Shown here piece after piece: positions 26,003 to 35,825 of a stretch of DNA of 56,647 nucleotides. Every line of letters begins with the position of its first letter. Positions within the stretch are counted from its first letter, which is position 1. The DNA comes from an uncultured Gammaproteobacteria bacterium (GTDB taxonomy: Bacteria; Pseudomonadota; Gammaproteobacteria; Magnimaribacterales; Magnimaribacteraceae): assembly GCA_913045055.1 (NCBI GenBank), contig CAJWPI010000009.1:1-56647 (forward strand), written 5' to 3'. A model generated the notes under the pieces. The model worked only from the letters and a program-made list of their open reading frames with translations, was not told where the DNA came from and made no database searches. The position numbers and the translations under genes are program-made.

Positions 26003-27274
26003 TTAAAGAGATCGATTAGCTAAATAAGGTTTTGGATTTATTGCTGTTTTATTTCCAAGCATAATATCTGAGAGTAAAGAAGCAGAACCCATTGCTTTCG
26101 TCCATCCCAAGTGACCCTGACCAACATTAACGTATAAACCTTTAATTTTAGTCTCACCTATGTACGGTAATCCATCATAGCTCATGGGTCTAAAACCACA
26201 CCATGCCTTTCCTTCTGCTAAGGTAAGCTGAGAATAAAGTTTAGGATATACCGAAAGCAACATATTATTTAGATAATCTACTCTATCAATATGGATGTCG
26301 TCATCTAGCCCTGTAAATTCTGCTACCCCCGTAACTCTAATTCTCTTTCCTAAAGGAGTGATAGCTGTATGGGTACTTTCATCAAGTATAGCTATCTCTG
26401 GACAATTCTTTAATCCTCCAGATTGATGTGTTAATGAATAACCTTTAACAGGTCTAACAGGTAAATTTAATTTAAGCTGCTTTAATATTTCTCTTGACCA
26501 ACTGCCCGCTGCTAACACTATAGCTTTTGCCCTTATTTCTACCCGATCTGTTAACAGTCCGTTAATAGAATTCTTGTAAACTAGAATCTTTTTTATTTCA
26601 GTATTTACATGAATTCTTCCACCTTGGGTTCTAATTAAGTTCTCTAACTCTTTACAAAATTTATAAGCATCTCCAATTTCGTCTTCTGGATACAATATTC
26701 CTCCCGCTAGATGATCAGAGATGTCTGCCAAAGCGGGTTCTACTTCAACAACTCCCTTTTGATCAAGAATTTTCATATCTATAGAAGAGTCAGAATACTT
26801 CTTTGTTATTTCGATTGATTGATCTAATTTAGATTTATCTCTAAAAATCTTCATTGTTCCATTTTGAGCATCGTCATAACTCAATCCATTTTTTAATCTA
26901 GTTTCTTTAGTTATTTGCTTACTATATTTAGCAAGCTGGTAAGAGTGTTGACTATTTCTTAAAAATCTAGACTTAGAAGAATTTCTTAAAAACCTTAAAC
27001 CCCAGAAAAACATTGAAGGTAAATAGCGAAGATTTAAAAGCATTGGTGAGTCCTTTCTTCCAATTCCTGAAAAGATTTGAACAATATCAGAAAAGGAATT
27101 CCATGGGGTTGAATGAGAAGGAGTAATCATTCCTGCATTTGCGAAACTTGCTTCCCTTGCTACATCGTCATTTCTTTCAAGCAAAAGTACTTTTTCTCCT
27201 TTGTGTAAAAGACAATATGCTGTCGCAAGACCCTGAAGGCCTCCTCCTATAATAACCGTCGTATCTTTATCCAT
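26003..27274 (-). CDS. dadA: D-amino acid dehydrogenase, small-subunit type
   Basis: The 423-residue FAD enzyme of the DAO family oxidises D-amino acids to keto acids at the membrane. The FAD loop is IIGGGLQGLATAY (8-20), followed by EASFANAGMITPSHSTPW, a DadA hallmark. Near the C-terminus are WCGFRPMSYDGLPYIG and NVGQGHLGWTKAMG. There is no alanine racemase next to it. The 85-base gap to the SDR at lower coordinates holds nothing I can identify. tRNA-Pro lies 74 bases upstream on the same strand. Confidence 0.88.
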   Translation of the reverse strand: MDKDTTVIIGGGLQGLATAYCLLHKGEKVLLLERNDDVAREASFANAGMITPSHSTPWNSFSDIVQIFSGIGRKDSPMLLNLRYLPSMFFWGLRFLRNSSKSRFLRNSQHSYQLAKYSKQITKETRLKNGLSYDDAQNGTMKIFRDKSKLDQSIEITKKYSDSSIDMKILDQKGVVEVEPALADISDHLAGGILYPEDEIGDAYKFCKELENLIRTQGGRIHVNTEIKKILVYKNSINGLLTDRVEIRAKAIVLAAGSWSREILKQLKLNLPVRPVKGYSLTHQSGGLKNCPEIAILDESTHTAITPLGKRIRVTGVAEFTGLDDDIHIDRVDYLNNMLLSVYPKLYSQLTLAEGKAWCGFRPMSYDGLPYIGETKIKGLYVNVGQGHLGWTKAMGSASLLSDIMLGNKTAINPKPYLANRSL

Positions 27275-27348
27275 ATGATAAAATTATAATGAGTGGGGGA
27301 AGCTTTTTCATACAATTAAACGCCATTTGGGTCTTCTTTTGAGGTACC

Positions 27349-27425
<77 letters not shown>

Positions 27426-27435
27426 AAGGTCACGA

Positions 27436-27464
27436 ATCTTAAGTATCCTTAAAGGAGTCGTCAA
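27436..27464 (-). promoter_or_regulatory. sigma70 promoter of tRNA-Pro
   Basis: On the minus strand TTGACG (27464-27459) and TAAGAT (27441-27436) are 17 bases apart, ending 10 bases before the tRNA 5' end. Confidence 0.75.
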
Positions 27465-27529
27465 ATAAAAGATTAGCTTTGTAGGTTATATATTAAATGA
27501 GAGAATTGCTAACTTAAAGAGGTTTGAGT

Positions 27530-28369
27530 ATGACTATTATCTTAGATGGAAAATCTTTAGCTAAATCAACAGAAGAAGAAATTAGTAAAAGAGTTGAGTT
27601 AGTTAAAAACAAAACTGGTATTACTCCAATCCTAGCAACTATCTTGGTTGGTGAAGATCCTGCGTCAGCAACTTATGTAAAAATGAAAGGTAATGCTTGT
27701 GAAAGAGTTGGGATGGGTTCTTTAAAAATTGAACTACCTGAATCAACTACCACTGAGGATCTTCTGTTAGAAATAGCGAAGCTAAATCAAGATCCAAATA
27801 TTCATGGGATCTTATTACAACACCCTGTACCTAAGCATATCGAGGAAAGAAAATGTTTTGATGCTATTGATTTAGCTAAAGATGTTGATGGGGTTACATG
27901 CCTGGGATTTGGAAGAATGTCTATGGGAGAGAATGCTTATGGATCTTGCACACCTGAAGGAATTATGAGGTTGCTAAAACATTATAAAATATCTTTACAA
28001 GGAAGACATGCTGTTGTGGTTGGAAGAAGTCCAATTCTGGGTAAGCCTATGGCATTAATGTTACTAAATGAAAATGCTACAGTTACTATTTGCCATTCAA
28101 AAACTAAAAACTTACAACAAGTTATTAAACAAGCTGATTTAATTGTTGGAGCTGTTGGAATACCAAAATTTATCAAATCTGAATGGATTAAAGATAATGC
28201 TGTCGTAATTGATGCTGGTTACCATCCAGAAAAATGTGGAGATATAGAATTAGAAGATATTAAAGAAAGAAGTGAAGCCTATACTCCTGTTCCTGGAGGT
28301 GTAGGACCAATGACTATTAACACATTAATCCTTCAAACTTTGATAGCCAGCGAACATCTTCTAAAATAA
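27530..28369 (+). CDS. folD: methylenetetrahydrofolate dehydrogenase/cyclohydrolase
   Basis: The 279-residue bifunctional enzyme interconverts methylene-, methenyl- and formyl-tetrahydrofolate. Signatures are [13 protein letters not shown] (active-site Lys), [14 protein letters not shown] and the C-terminal [11 protein letters not shown] use the ATG at 27530 with an AAGAGG site; the TTG two codons earlier lacks one. The monooxygenase gene follows after 18 bases on the same strand. Confidence 0.96.
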   Translation: MTIILDGKSLAKSTEEEISKRVELVKNKTGITPILATILVGEDPASATYVKMKGNACERVGMGSLKIELPESTTTEDLLLEIAKLNQDPNIHGILLQHPVPKHIEERKCFDAIDLAKDVDGVTCLGFGRMSMGENAYGSCTPEGIMRLLKHYKISLQGRHAVVVGRSPILGKPMALMLLNENATVTICHSKTKNLQQVIKQADLIVGAVGIPKFIKSEWIKDNAVVIDAGYHPEKCGDIELEDIKERSEAYTPVPGGVGPMTINTLILQTLIASEHLLK

Positions 28370-28387
28370 CTATTTAGATATAAAGTA

Positions 28388-29854
28388 ATGAGTCCAATGA
28401 CTAACCATTTTGATGTTTTAATTGTGGGAGCCGGTATTTCAGGAATCGGTGCTGCATATCATCTTCAAGAAAAGTGTCCCGATAAAAGTTTCATCATCTT
28501 TGAAGCAAGGGAAAACTTTGGAGGTACCTGGGATTTATTCCAATACCCAGGTATTAGATCAGATTCTGATATGCACACTATGGGCTTCAGATTTAAACCA
28601 TGGAAAAGTCATAAATCTATAGCAGATGGTCCTTCAATAATGGAGTATCTTAAGGAAACTATTGAAGAAAATGGTCTCCAAGACAAGATACATTTTAAGA
28701 GCAAAGTAAAATCAGCGTTTTGGTCATCTCAATCTGCTCAATGGGAGATAGAAGTAGAGGATAATATGACAGGAAAAATTGAACAATATACTTGTTCTTT
28801 TCTTCATCTCTGCGGCGGTTATTACAATTATTCTGAAGGCTATATTCCTATTTTTAAAGGTAGTAAAAGTTTTAAAGGAGAAATAATTCATCCTCAAAAA
28901 TGGACAAAAGATATTGATTACCAGGATAAAGATGTGGTGGTCATTGGAAGCGGAGCAACCGCTGTAACAATGATTCCAGCAATGGCCAACAAAGTAAAAC
29001 ATATCACTATGTTACAAAGATCGCCAACCTATTATATGTCTCGCCCAGACATAGACTATATAAGCAACTTTCTAAAAAAATATTTGCCAGAAGCTTTGGC
29101 CTACTTCTTAGTTAGATGGAAAAATATTCTTTTAGGTAGACTCTTTTTTGTTCTTCTAAAAAGAAATCCACAAAAATATAAAGAAATGTTGATACAAGGG
29201 GTAAAAGACAACTTAGGAGAGGATCTTTTTGATGAAAAAGACTTTACTCCCAAATATATGCCTTGGGATCAAAGATTGTGTTTTGTTCCTAATGCAGATT
29301 TGTTTGAATCAATGAAGTCGGGCAAAGCTAGTGTCGTTACTGACTCTATTGATAAATTTACTCAAGATGGAATTCTACTAAAGTCTGGAAAAGAACTAAC
29401 AGCTGATATTATTGTTACTGCTACCGGTCTTAATATGGAACTCCTTAATGGTATAAAAATAACCATAGACAATGCTCCTTTAGACATATCAAGTAAGATG
29501 TCTTTTAAAGGCAGGATGTTTAGTGATGTCCCCAATCTAACTGCAACTTTTGGATATACAACTGCTTCCTGGACTTTAGGAGCAGATCTAACAAATGAAT
29601 TTCTTTGCAGATTGATAAAATATATGGACAAAAAAGGTTTTAATAAAGTTGTACCAACTCCAGGTAAAAATATTAAACCAGAAGGAGATTATTTAGACCT
29701 GAACTCTGGATATATCGAAAGAGTAAAACACGCTCTTCCAAAACAAGGAAATAAATCTCCATGGATAAACTCACAAAACTATCTTCAGGATATTAGGGAA
29801 GTAAGACTGGGCTCTATAAAGAATAAAGATTTAAAATTTGTCGCCTCTCAATAA
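28388..29854 (+). CDS. flavin-containing monooxygenase, Baeyer-Villiger type
   Basis: This 488-residue class B flavoprotein monooxygenase has an FAD loop VGAGISGIG (13-21) and an NADPH loop VIGSGATAV (185-193). Between them is FKGEIIHPQKW (162-172), which fits the Baeyer-Villiger fingerprint FxGxxxHxxxW. The early GGTWDLFQYPGIRSDSDM segment also matches BVMO/FMO proteins. It would insert oxygen into a ketone to give an ester or lactone, or oxidise a heteroatom, using NADPH and O2. It lies 18 bases after folD, and its stop is eight bases from the convergent acyl-CoA synthetase stop. Its placement beside an acyl-CoA cluster suggests a ketone substrate (inference). Confidence 0.85.
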   Translation: MSPMTNHFDVLIVGAGISGIGAAYHLQEKCPDKSFIIFEARENFGGTWDLFQYPGIRSDSDMHTMGFRFKPWKSHKSIADGPSIMEYLKETIEENGLQDKIHFKSKVKSAFWSSQSAQWEIEVEDNMTGKIEQYTCSFLHLCGGYYNYSEGYIPIFKGSKSFKGEIIHPQKWTKDIDYQDKDVVVIGSGATAVTMIPAMANKVKHITMLQRSPTYYMSRPDIDYISNFLKKYLPEALAYFLVRWKNILLGRLFFVLLKRNPQKYKEMLIQGVKDNLGEDLFDEKDFTPKYMPWDQRLCFVPNADLFESMKSGKASVVTDSIDKFTQDGILLKSGKELTADIIVTATGLNMELLNGIKITIDNAPLDISSKMSFKGRMFSDVPNLTATFGYTTASWTLGADLTNEFLCRLIKYMDKKGFNKVVPTPGKNIKPEGDYLDLNSGYIERVKHALPKQGNKSPWINSQNYLQDIREVRLGSIKNKDLKFVASQ

Positions 29855-29861
29855 CTGTTGG

Positions 29862-31403
29862 TTATGGCCAATATTTATCCTTCAAAAGCCTCTTATATAG
29901 TTTTCCTGTTGGGTGTCTAGGAAGTTCTTTTTCAAAATCTATGCTTTTTGGACATTTCACATGAGAAATTCTTTCCTTACAATAAGCTATCAGTTCTGCT
30001 TCCATAGCAGAACCCGCTTCATCAGGATTTTCTAATTGCACCACTGCTTTGACTTCCTCACCCATTTCTTCATTTGGAACACCAAAAACTGCTACATCAG
30101 CAATTTTTGGATGCATAATCAAAACGTCTTCTGTTTCTTTGGGATAAATATTTACCCCTCCAGATATAATCATATAAGCCTTTCTATCCGTTAAATATAG
30201 ATATCCTTCACTATCTAAATAACCTATATCACCTAAAGTGCTAAAACCTTGTTTAGAGAAAGCTCCAGCTGTTTTTTTTGGGTCATTGTGATATTCAAAA
30301 GAAGTCGCTGTATCTCCCCCAAAATATACTCCTCCTTCTTCACCAGGGGGTAGCTCCTTACCTTCTTCATCGAGTATGTGTACTTGACCAAAAAGGGGTC
30401 TTCCTACTGTTCCTTTGTGTCCCAACCAATCTTGAGAATTAACTATGGTCATTCCATTAAATTCCGTACCTGCATAATACTCATTTAGGATAGGTCCCCA
30501 CCAATCAATCATTTTTTCTTTCACTTCCACTGGACAAGGGGCTGCTGCATGAATTGCTACTCTGTGGGAAGACAAGTCATATTTTTCTTTGATAGATTCT
30601 TCTAATTTAAGAAATCTTACAAACATAGTTGGGACCCACTGAGAGTGCGTTATTTGATATTCAGCTATTGCTTGAAGAGCTAACTCAGGATCAAATTTTT
30701 CCATAATTACAGAAGTTCCTCCTCCAGCCAAAAAACCTGTATTAAATCCTAAAGGAGCAGAGTGATATAAGGGTGCTGGAGATAAATAAACACTTTCTTC
30801 ATCAGCGCCATAGACATTTTGTACGACCCTGCCCAAATAATTCAAATCTTCACTTTCCTGATCATAAGGTAAAGGATTTAATTGCAACTCTCTTTTTATT
30901 CCTTTGGGTCTTCCGGTTGTACCCGAAGAGTAAAGCATTGGCCCTCCCTGGCATTCATCTTCTATCGCAACAGAAGGCATAGACTTGATATGGTCTTCAA
31001 ATGACCTATATGTGTCACTCTCACCATCTAACATATACTTGGCAACTCCATGTAAAGATTTTTCTAAACTTTTTGCTTTATCCTCTAAGAATTTAGATGT
31101 AATAAAAATCTTTGCTTCACAATCCTTAACTATATATTCAACTTCGTCTGGTTGGAGTCTCCAACTAATAGCTGTATACCTAAGACCACTTCTCCAAGCA
31201 GCAAAAACAATGGGGAAAAATAATGGATGATTTTCCATCATAAAAGCAATGCCATCTCCTGGTACCACTCCCAAAGATCTAAAAAGATGAGCACATTGAT
31301 TTGAAATATTATCAAGCTCAGAGTGAGTAAGAGTCTTTCCACTCCCTAACATTATTATAGCTGGCTTATTTGGGTATTTTTTTCCATTTATTCCAGGGTG
31401 CAT
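29862..31403 (-). CDS. acyl-CoA synthetase (AMP-forming)
   Basis: The 513-residue ANL-superfamily ligase activates a carboxylic acid with ATP and CoA. The P-loop is YSSGTTGRPKG (158-168). The adenylate-binding segment is NEYYAGTEFNG, the hinge region is LTDRKAYMIISGGVNIYPKE, and the catalytic Lys lies near the C-terminus in HPTGKLYKR. Length and motifs fit medium/long-chain or unusual-acid CoA ligases. It is divergent from the FabY-type gene across a 89-base gap that may hold a shared control region. Confidence 0.88.
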   Translation of the reverse strand: MHPGINGKKYPNKPAIIMLGSGKTLTHSELDNISNQCAHLFRSLGVVPGDGIAFMMENHPLFFPIVFAAWRSGLRYTAISWRLQPDEVEYIVKDCEAKIFITSKFLEDKAKSLEKSLHGVAKYMLDGESDTYRSFEDHIKSMPSVAIEDECQGGPMLYSSGTTGRPKGIKRELQLNPLPYDQESEDLNYLGRVVQNVYGADEESVYLSPAPLYHSAPLGFNTGFLAGGGTSVIMEKFDPELALQAIAEYQITHSQWVPTMFVRFLKLEESIKEKYDLSSHRVAIHAAAPCPVEVKEKMIDWWGPILNEYYAGTEFNGMTIVNSQDWLGHKGTVGRPLFGQVHILDEEGKELPPGEEGGVYFGGDTATSFEYHNDPKKTAGAFSKQGFSTLGDIGYLDSEGYLYLTDRKAYMIISGGVNIYPKETEDVLIMHPKIADVAVFGVPNEEMGEEVKAVVQLENPDEAGSAMEAELIAYCKERISHVKCPKSIDFEKELPRHPTGKLYKRLLKDKYWP

Positions 31404-31492
31404 AATTAATTCCGTTTTTAAAATTTATAACTCTCTACACTTAATATTGCCATACAATAACCCTATTAAAAAGAACTAGTAACTTCTAAAGA

Positions 31493-33241
31493 ATGAATAG
31501 AAACATAAAAAAAAGGAACTTTTCGGTGATTGCTGCTTTTGGAGGAGTGAATGCTGCTGGAAGAAGTTCAGCTAACTTAAATTATAAAAATATAATCTTT
31601 GAAGAACTCAATCAAAAGGATAAGCTAGAAGTACTGCAAGACCTTGCTGTCTTACAAGGAAAAATTGAACCAGTAAGCAGAGGCTGGGAAACAAGCTCAG
31701 GAGATTCAATAAATCTCAAAAACTACCTAAATGAGAATTCTGATTTAATAAGATCTCAAACTATGATTAGAAAAATTCATAGAGAAGAATTTGATCCTGA
31801 AGGAATAATTATGGACCAAATTCAAGCAACTTCAGCAGGAATGTTACCAACAGGTTTTGACCCATCTAACTTATACCCTGCCCGACAACACCCCAGAGCT
31901 TTACAATTAACTGTATTTGGTATGGGTGACACACTGGGGCAGTTAGGGATAGAGTGGTCTGAAATTCAAAAAAGAATTAATCCTGATGAAATTGCGGTGT
32001 TTAGTGGAGCTGCAATAGGGCAAATGGATAAAGACGGGTTTGGAGGACTTATGCAATCTAGATTAAAAGGATCACGAGTAAGCTCAAAAAACCTACCTTT
32101 GGGATTAGTTGAAATGTCTGCAGATTTTATTAATGCTTATATCTTAGGTAGTGTAGGAAGAACTGGACATTGTGTGGGTGCATGCGCTACTTTCCTGTAT
32201 AACCTTCAATTAGGAAAAGAGGCTATTGAAAATGGAAGTGCAAAGGTAGTTATAGTTGGAGGAGCAGAAACTCCAATAACTGCTGAAATCATAGATGGAT
32301 TCTTTGCGATGAGTGCACTAGCGGACGACAAAAGACTCGTTGAACTCCAAGCAAAACTTAATGAATCTATTGAGGATGGTCCTATTCAAAGGCTAGCTTG
32401 TAGACCTTTTGGTGACAATGCAGGAATGGTTCTAGGAGAATCATCCCAGTTTATTATTTTGATGAGTGATGAACTTGCCATAGAAACAGGTGCTGATATT
32501 TATGGTTCTGTTCCTTCTGTATTTTCTCATTCTGACGGTTTTAAAAGTTCTATCAGCGGTCCAGGTATTGGAAACTATATAACTATGGCTAAATGTGTTT
32601 CTAATGCATCAAAGATACTAGGCACTGCTTCTCTCAGGTCTAAAACGTTTGTCCATGCACACGGTACTGGAACACCTGCTAACAGAACTACTGAGTCACA
32701 TATATTAAACGAAATTGCAAAAACTTATGGAATGAGGTCTTGGCCAATATCTGCTATTAAATCCTATTTGGGTCATAGCATGGCACCCGCTTCGGGGGAT
32801 CAACTTATTACTGCATTAGGTACTTGGAGTAAAGGAGTGATACCAGGTATACATTCAACTAACAGAATTGCGAAAGATGTACATAGCAGTAATCTAGATA
32901 TTTTAATGGAACACAAGACCAAAGAACCAAACTTTTATGAAGGGGCCTTCTTGAATGCTAAAGGTTTTGGTGGAAATAATGCTTCAGCTTTAATCCTTTC
33001 ACCAGAAAAAACAAAGTCGATCTTGAGCAACAAATACTCAAGTTCAAAAATGAAATCCTATAATTCAAAGTTAGTAGAAACAAAAAAAGAAGCACAAAAA
33101 CATAATAAATCTTGTTTAAAAGGAACATATAAAATGGTTTATAAGTTTAATGAAAATGTATTGCAGGGTGAGTCTGATCTAAAATTAGAAAAAAATAACA
33201 TATATTTGAAAGGTTTCACTAAGCCTATAAAGCTCAAATAA
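31493..33241 (+). CDS. fabY: beta-ketoacyl-ACP synthase, FabY type
   Basis: The 582-residue condensing enzyme has Cys231 in GACATFLYN, His390 in VHAHGTGTPANRTTE and His428 in SYLGHSMAP, the Cys-His-His triad of KAS I/II-type enzymes. The N-terminus AAFGGVNAAGRSS, the segment LPTGFDPSNLYPARQHPRAL and FGGLMQSRLKGSRVSSKNLP strongly resemble Pseudomonas FabY, as I remember it. FabY condenses acetyl-CoA with malonyl-ACP to start fatty-acid synthesis in place of FabH. This copy is shorter than the roughly 630-residue Pseudomonas protein. It leads a run of acyl-CoA genes, so a role on a special acyl chain is also possible. Confidence 0.75.
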   Translation: MNRNIKKRNFSVIAAFGGVNAAGRSSANLNYKNIIFEELNQKDKLEVLQDLAVLQGKIEPVSRGWETSSGDSINLKNYLNENSDLIRSQTMIRKIHREEFDPEGIIMDQIQATSAGMLPTGFDPSNLYPARQHPRALQLTVFGMGDTLGQLGIEWSEIQKRINPDEIAVFSGAAIGQMDKDGFGGLMQSRLKGSRVSSKNLPLGLVEMSADFINAYILGSVGRTGHCVGACATFLYNLQLGKEAIENGSAKVVIVGGAETPITAEIIDGFFAMSALADDKRLVELQAKLNESIEDGPIQRLACRPFGDNAGMVLGESSQFIILMSDELAIETGADIYGSVPSVFSHSDGFKSSISGPGIGNYITMAKCVSNASKILGTASLRSKTFVHAHGTGTPANRTTESHILNEIAKTYGMRSWPISAIKSYLGHSMAPASGDQLITALGTWSKGVIPGIHSTNRIAKDVHSSNLDILMEHKTKEPNFYEGAFLNAKGFGGNNASALILSPEKTKSILSNKYSSSKMKSYNSKLVETKKEAQKHNKSCLKGTYKMVYKFNENVLQGESDLKLEKNNIYLKGFTKPIKLK

Positions 33242-33262
33242 GCATGAGGGAGGATTTAATAA

Positions 33263-34471
33263 ATGGAAAGAAATTGGAGTGAAGTAAGAAAAGAAGTAAA
33301 AGACTTTGTTGAAAATGAGGTATATCCAGCAGAATCAATACTTGAAACAAGAGGTGAAGAGTCTGAAAAAAAACTCTCTGAATTGATGCAATTGGCGAAA
33401 GATAGAAATCTTTGGGCTCTTGGTCACCCTAAGGACATAGGCGGTCAGGGCATGCCATTTATGGAGTATGTATATGTAAATGAAGTTGTGGGTAGATCTT
33501 CTCCTTCTATGGTAGCCCTAGGAACTCACTCATTACAAGATTCAATAATGCTGAGAGAGTTTGCTTCAAAGACATGGAGAGACGCTTACCTAGAACCTTT
33601 AGTAGCAGGAGAAATTTTTCCTAGTTTTGCGATGACAGAACCTGATATTTCTAGCTCAGATCCAACTCAATTACAGACAACTGGAGTTTTAGATGGTGAT
33701 CAATGGGTAATAAACGGGAGGAAGTGGTTTACAACAGGTGCAGCTAGAGCTACTTATACAACAGTAATGTGCAGAACAGAAATAGATGTTCCTAGTCATG
33801 GTGCCTTTAGTATGATCATTGTTCCTACTGATAACCCTGGATACAAAATTGTGAGGGAAACACCTGTTCTAGGTTCTACAGGAGGAAGTGGCCACTATGA
33901 AGTTGAATACGATAATGTAAGAGTTCCAGCCGAAAACTTGCTAGGACCAAGAGGACAGGGTTTTTTGATTGCACAAAGAAGGTTAGGGCCTGGAAGAATA
34001 TTCCATTGTATGCGTTGGCTAGGGCAAGCACAAAGAGCTTTTGATCTTATGTGTGCAAGAATGCATGAGAGAGAGGCGTTTGGGTCTCCATTAGCTGATA
34101 AACAACTACTTCAAAGATTTGTATTTGATAGTGCTTGCGAGATACAAGCAAGTAGACAACTCACACTTGATGCTGCTAAGAGAATCGATGAAGGTGATGA
34201 TGCAAGAGTAGAGATTGGAATGATAAAGGTCGTCGGAGCAAAAATGGTTCATAACGTAATCGATAGAGCTATTCAAGTTCATGGTGCAAAAGGATTAACT
34301 GATGATACCCCTTTAAGCTCAATGTATAGGCACGCAAGAGAAGCGAGAATTTATGATGGGCCAGATGAAGTCCATGTCCAATCAGTAGCTAGAAGAATAT
34401 TAAGAAATTACCGAGATAATGGAGTTGGATGGGATTTTGGAGAACGGGATGCCAGTCTTCAAGATAAATAA
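33263..34471 (+). CDS. acyl-CoA dehydrogenase, ACAD10/11 (LvaC-like) type
   Basis: The 402-residue flavoprotein has FAMTEPDISSSDP (122-134) and INGRKWFTTGA (150-160), typical of acyl-CoA dehydrogenases. At the catalytic-base region it reads YDGPDEVH (364-371), not the usual YEGT; DGPDEVH is the form I know from ACAD10/11 enzymes. In those proteins, and in LvaC of the levulinate pathway, the ACAD works with an APH-fold kinase on 4-hydroxyacyl-CoAs. Here the kinase gene follows 11 bases later. A very strong GGGAGGA site precedes the start, 21 bases after fabY. Confidence 0.88.
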   Translation: MERNWSEVRKEVKDFVENEVYPAESILETRGEESEKKLSELMQLAKDRNLWALGHPKDIGGQGMPFMEYVYVNEVVGRSSPSMVALGTHSLQDSIMLREFASKTWRDAYLEPLVAGEIFPSFAMTEPDISSSDPTQLQTTGVLDGDQWVINGRKWFTTGAARATYTTVMCRTEIDVPSHGAFSMIIVPTDNPGYKIVRETPVLGSTGGSGHYEVEYDNVRVPAENLLGPRGQGFLIAQRRLGPGRIFHCMRWLGQAQRAFDLMCARMHEREAFGSPLADKQLLQRFVFDSACEIQASRQLTLDAAKRIDEGDDARVEIGMIKVVGAKMVHNVIDRAIQVHGAKGLTDDTPLSSMYRHAREARIYDGPDEVHVQSVARRILRNYRDNGVGWDFGERDASLQDK

Positions 34472-34482
34472 ACTAACCCCTT

Positions 34483-35466
34483 ATGGAGGATGCACTTAAA
34501 AAAAACTTAGAGAAACTCTTAAAAGAAGAGGGTTTAAACGGAAGAGTAACTGATCTTGAATATCTTACTGGTGGAGCTTCTAATGAAACTTGGAAGTTCT
34601 TTTTTTCTAGTAAGACTGAAAAAAAACATATGATTTTTAGGAGATCTTTAGGGGAAAGCTCTCCTATGGCCATATCAAAAAGAGACGAGGCATCTATACA
34701 GCAACTTGCCTTTAAGAAAGGTGCTCCAGTTGCAAAAATAATTGCAATAGCAGATAAAGATTCAACTCTTGGAGATGCTTACATAATGAAACACATTGAA
34801 GGTGAAACAATAGCCAGAAAAATTTTAAGAGACAAAGAATATTCTCAAGCAAAGAAAAAACTAGCTTATGAATGCGGAGAGGCAATTGCCAAAATTCACC
34901 AAGTGCCAATAAATAACTTTAAGAACATGCAGGTTAGCTCGCCAAAAGATCTTATTCATCAACTTTATTTAACTTATGAGGGATTTAAACAACCCTTACC
35001 TGTTTTTGAATTCGCTTTTAAATGGCTTGAAGATCAGGATTTCGGTGAACCAATAGAGAAGTTAGTCCACGGAGATTTTCGTCTAGGAAATTTAATTATA
35101 AGCAAGAACGGGCTTGAAGCAGTCATTGATTGGGAATTAGCTCATATAGGAAACCCCATCCAAGATTTAGGCTGGATATGTGTTAACTCTTGGAGATTTG
35201 GTCATTCAAAAAATATAGTTGGTGGTTTTGGGGAAATAGATGATCTATTATCAGGTTACTCCTCTGTCTGTAAAAATAATATAACTCATGAACAAATTAA
35301 AACCTGGCAAATATTTGGAACTTTAAGATGGGGGGTGATTTGTCTAATCCAAACTTTTTCGCATCTATATGGGCGCACAAACTCTGTAGAAAAGGCTGCA
35401 ATTGGAAGAAGAGTTTCTGAAACTGAAATAGATTTGATCAATTTAATCTTTTTAGGAGGTAAATAA
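34483..35466 (+). CDS. APH-fold acyl-CoA kinase (LvaA/ACAD10-11 N-domain like)
   Basis: This 327-residue phosphotransferase has a glycine-rich loop TGGASNETW (29-37), the catalytic loop HGDFRLGN (196-203, Asp198 and Asn203) and the metal motif DWELAHIG (215-222, Asp216). The HGDFRLGNxxx...DWELAxxGxPxxDLGW pattern is that of bacterial homologues of the N-terminal kinase domain of ACAD10/11. I therefore expect phosphorylation of a hydroxyacyl-CoA rather than of an antibiotic. It lies between the ACAD and DUF6285 genes, and its stop shares one base with the next start (TAATG). Confidence 0.85.
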   Translation: MEDALKKNLEKLLKEEGLNGRVTDLEYLTGGASNETWKFFFSSKTEKKHMIFRRSLGESSPMAISKRDEASIQQLAFKKGAPVAKIIAIADKDSTLGDAYIMKHIEGETIARKILRDKEYSQAKKKLAYECGEAIAKIHQVPINNFKNMQVSSPKDLIHQLYLTYEGFKQPLPVFEFAFKWLEDQDFGEPIEKLVHGDFRLGNLIISKNGLEAVIDWELAHIGNPIQDLGWICVNSWRFGHSKNIVGGFGEIDDLLSGYSSVCKNNITHEQIKTWQIFGTLRWGVICLIQTFSHLYGRTNSVEKAAIGRRVSETEIDLINLIFLGGK

Positions 35467-35825
35467 TGGTTTTTGATAGACCCACTGCTTTTGAATTATT
35501 AGATTCTGTCTCTGTTTTTCTAGAAGAAAAGATTAAAGGAGAACTTCCTAAACACTTAGCCTTCAATGTGCAGATAGCTATTAATGTAATAAATATAGTG
35601 AAACGAGAAATAGAAAATGGTAAAGAAATTAATGAATCCTCTAAAAAACTAATTGCTGATATTTTACAACAAGGAAATTCTACTGAATCTTTATCTAAAG
35701 CCATTAAAGATGGAAAAATAGACCTAGATAATAAAGAACTTCAGAAGGTTCTTTTGGAAATAACCAAAATGAAATTATCTGTAGATAATCCCAATTATTC
35801 TACCTATAAAGATCTAGTCGAGTGA
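35466..35825 (+). CDS. DUF6285 protein (LvaB-like kinase partner)
   Basis: The 119-residue helical protein begins FDRPTAFELLDSVSVFLEE and includes HLAFNVQIAINVINIVKRE (35-53), which matches DUF6285 as I know it. LvaB of Pseudomonas putida, a small protein needed with kinase LvaA, belongs to this kind of family to my knowledge. The start overlaps the kinase stop by one base, so equal synthesis is likely. Its 3' end overlaps the convergent SDR gene by 12 bases. Confidence 0.75.
   Translation: MVFDRPTAFELLDSVSVFLEEKIKGELPKHLAFNVQIAINVINIVKREIENGKEINESSKKLIADILQQGNSTESLSKAIKDGKIDLDNKELQKVLLEITKMKLSVDNPNYSTYKDLVE

Noticed and set aside
34483-35466. aminoglycoside resistance kinase
   Set aside because: The APH fold is real, but the ACAD and DUF6285 neighbours point to an acyl-CoA kinase.
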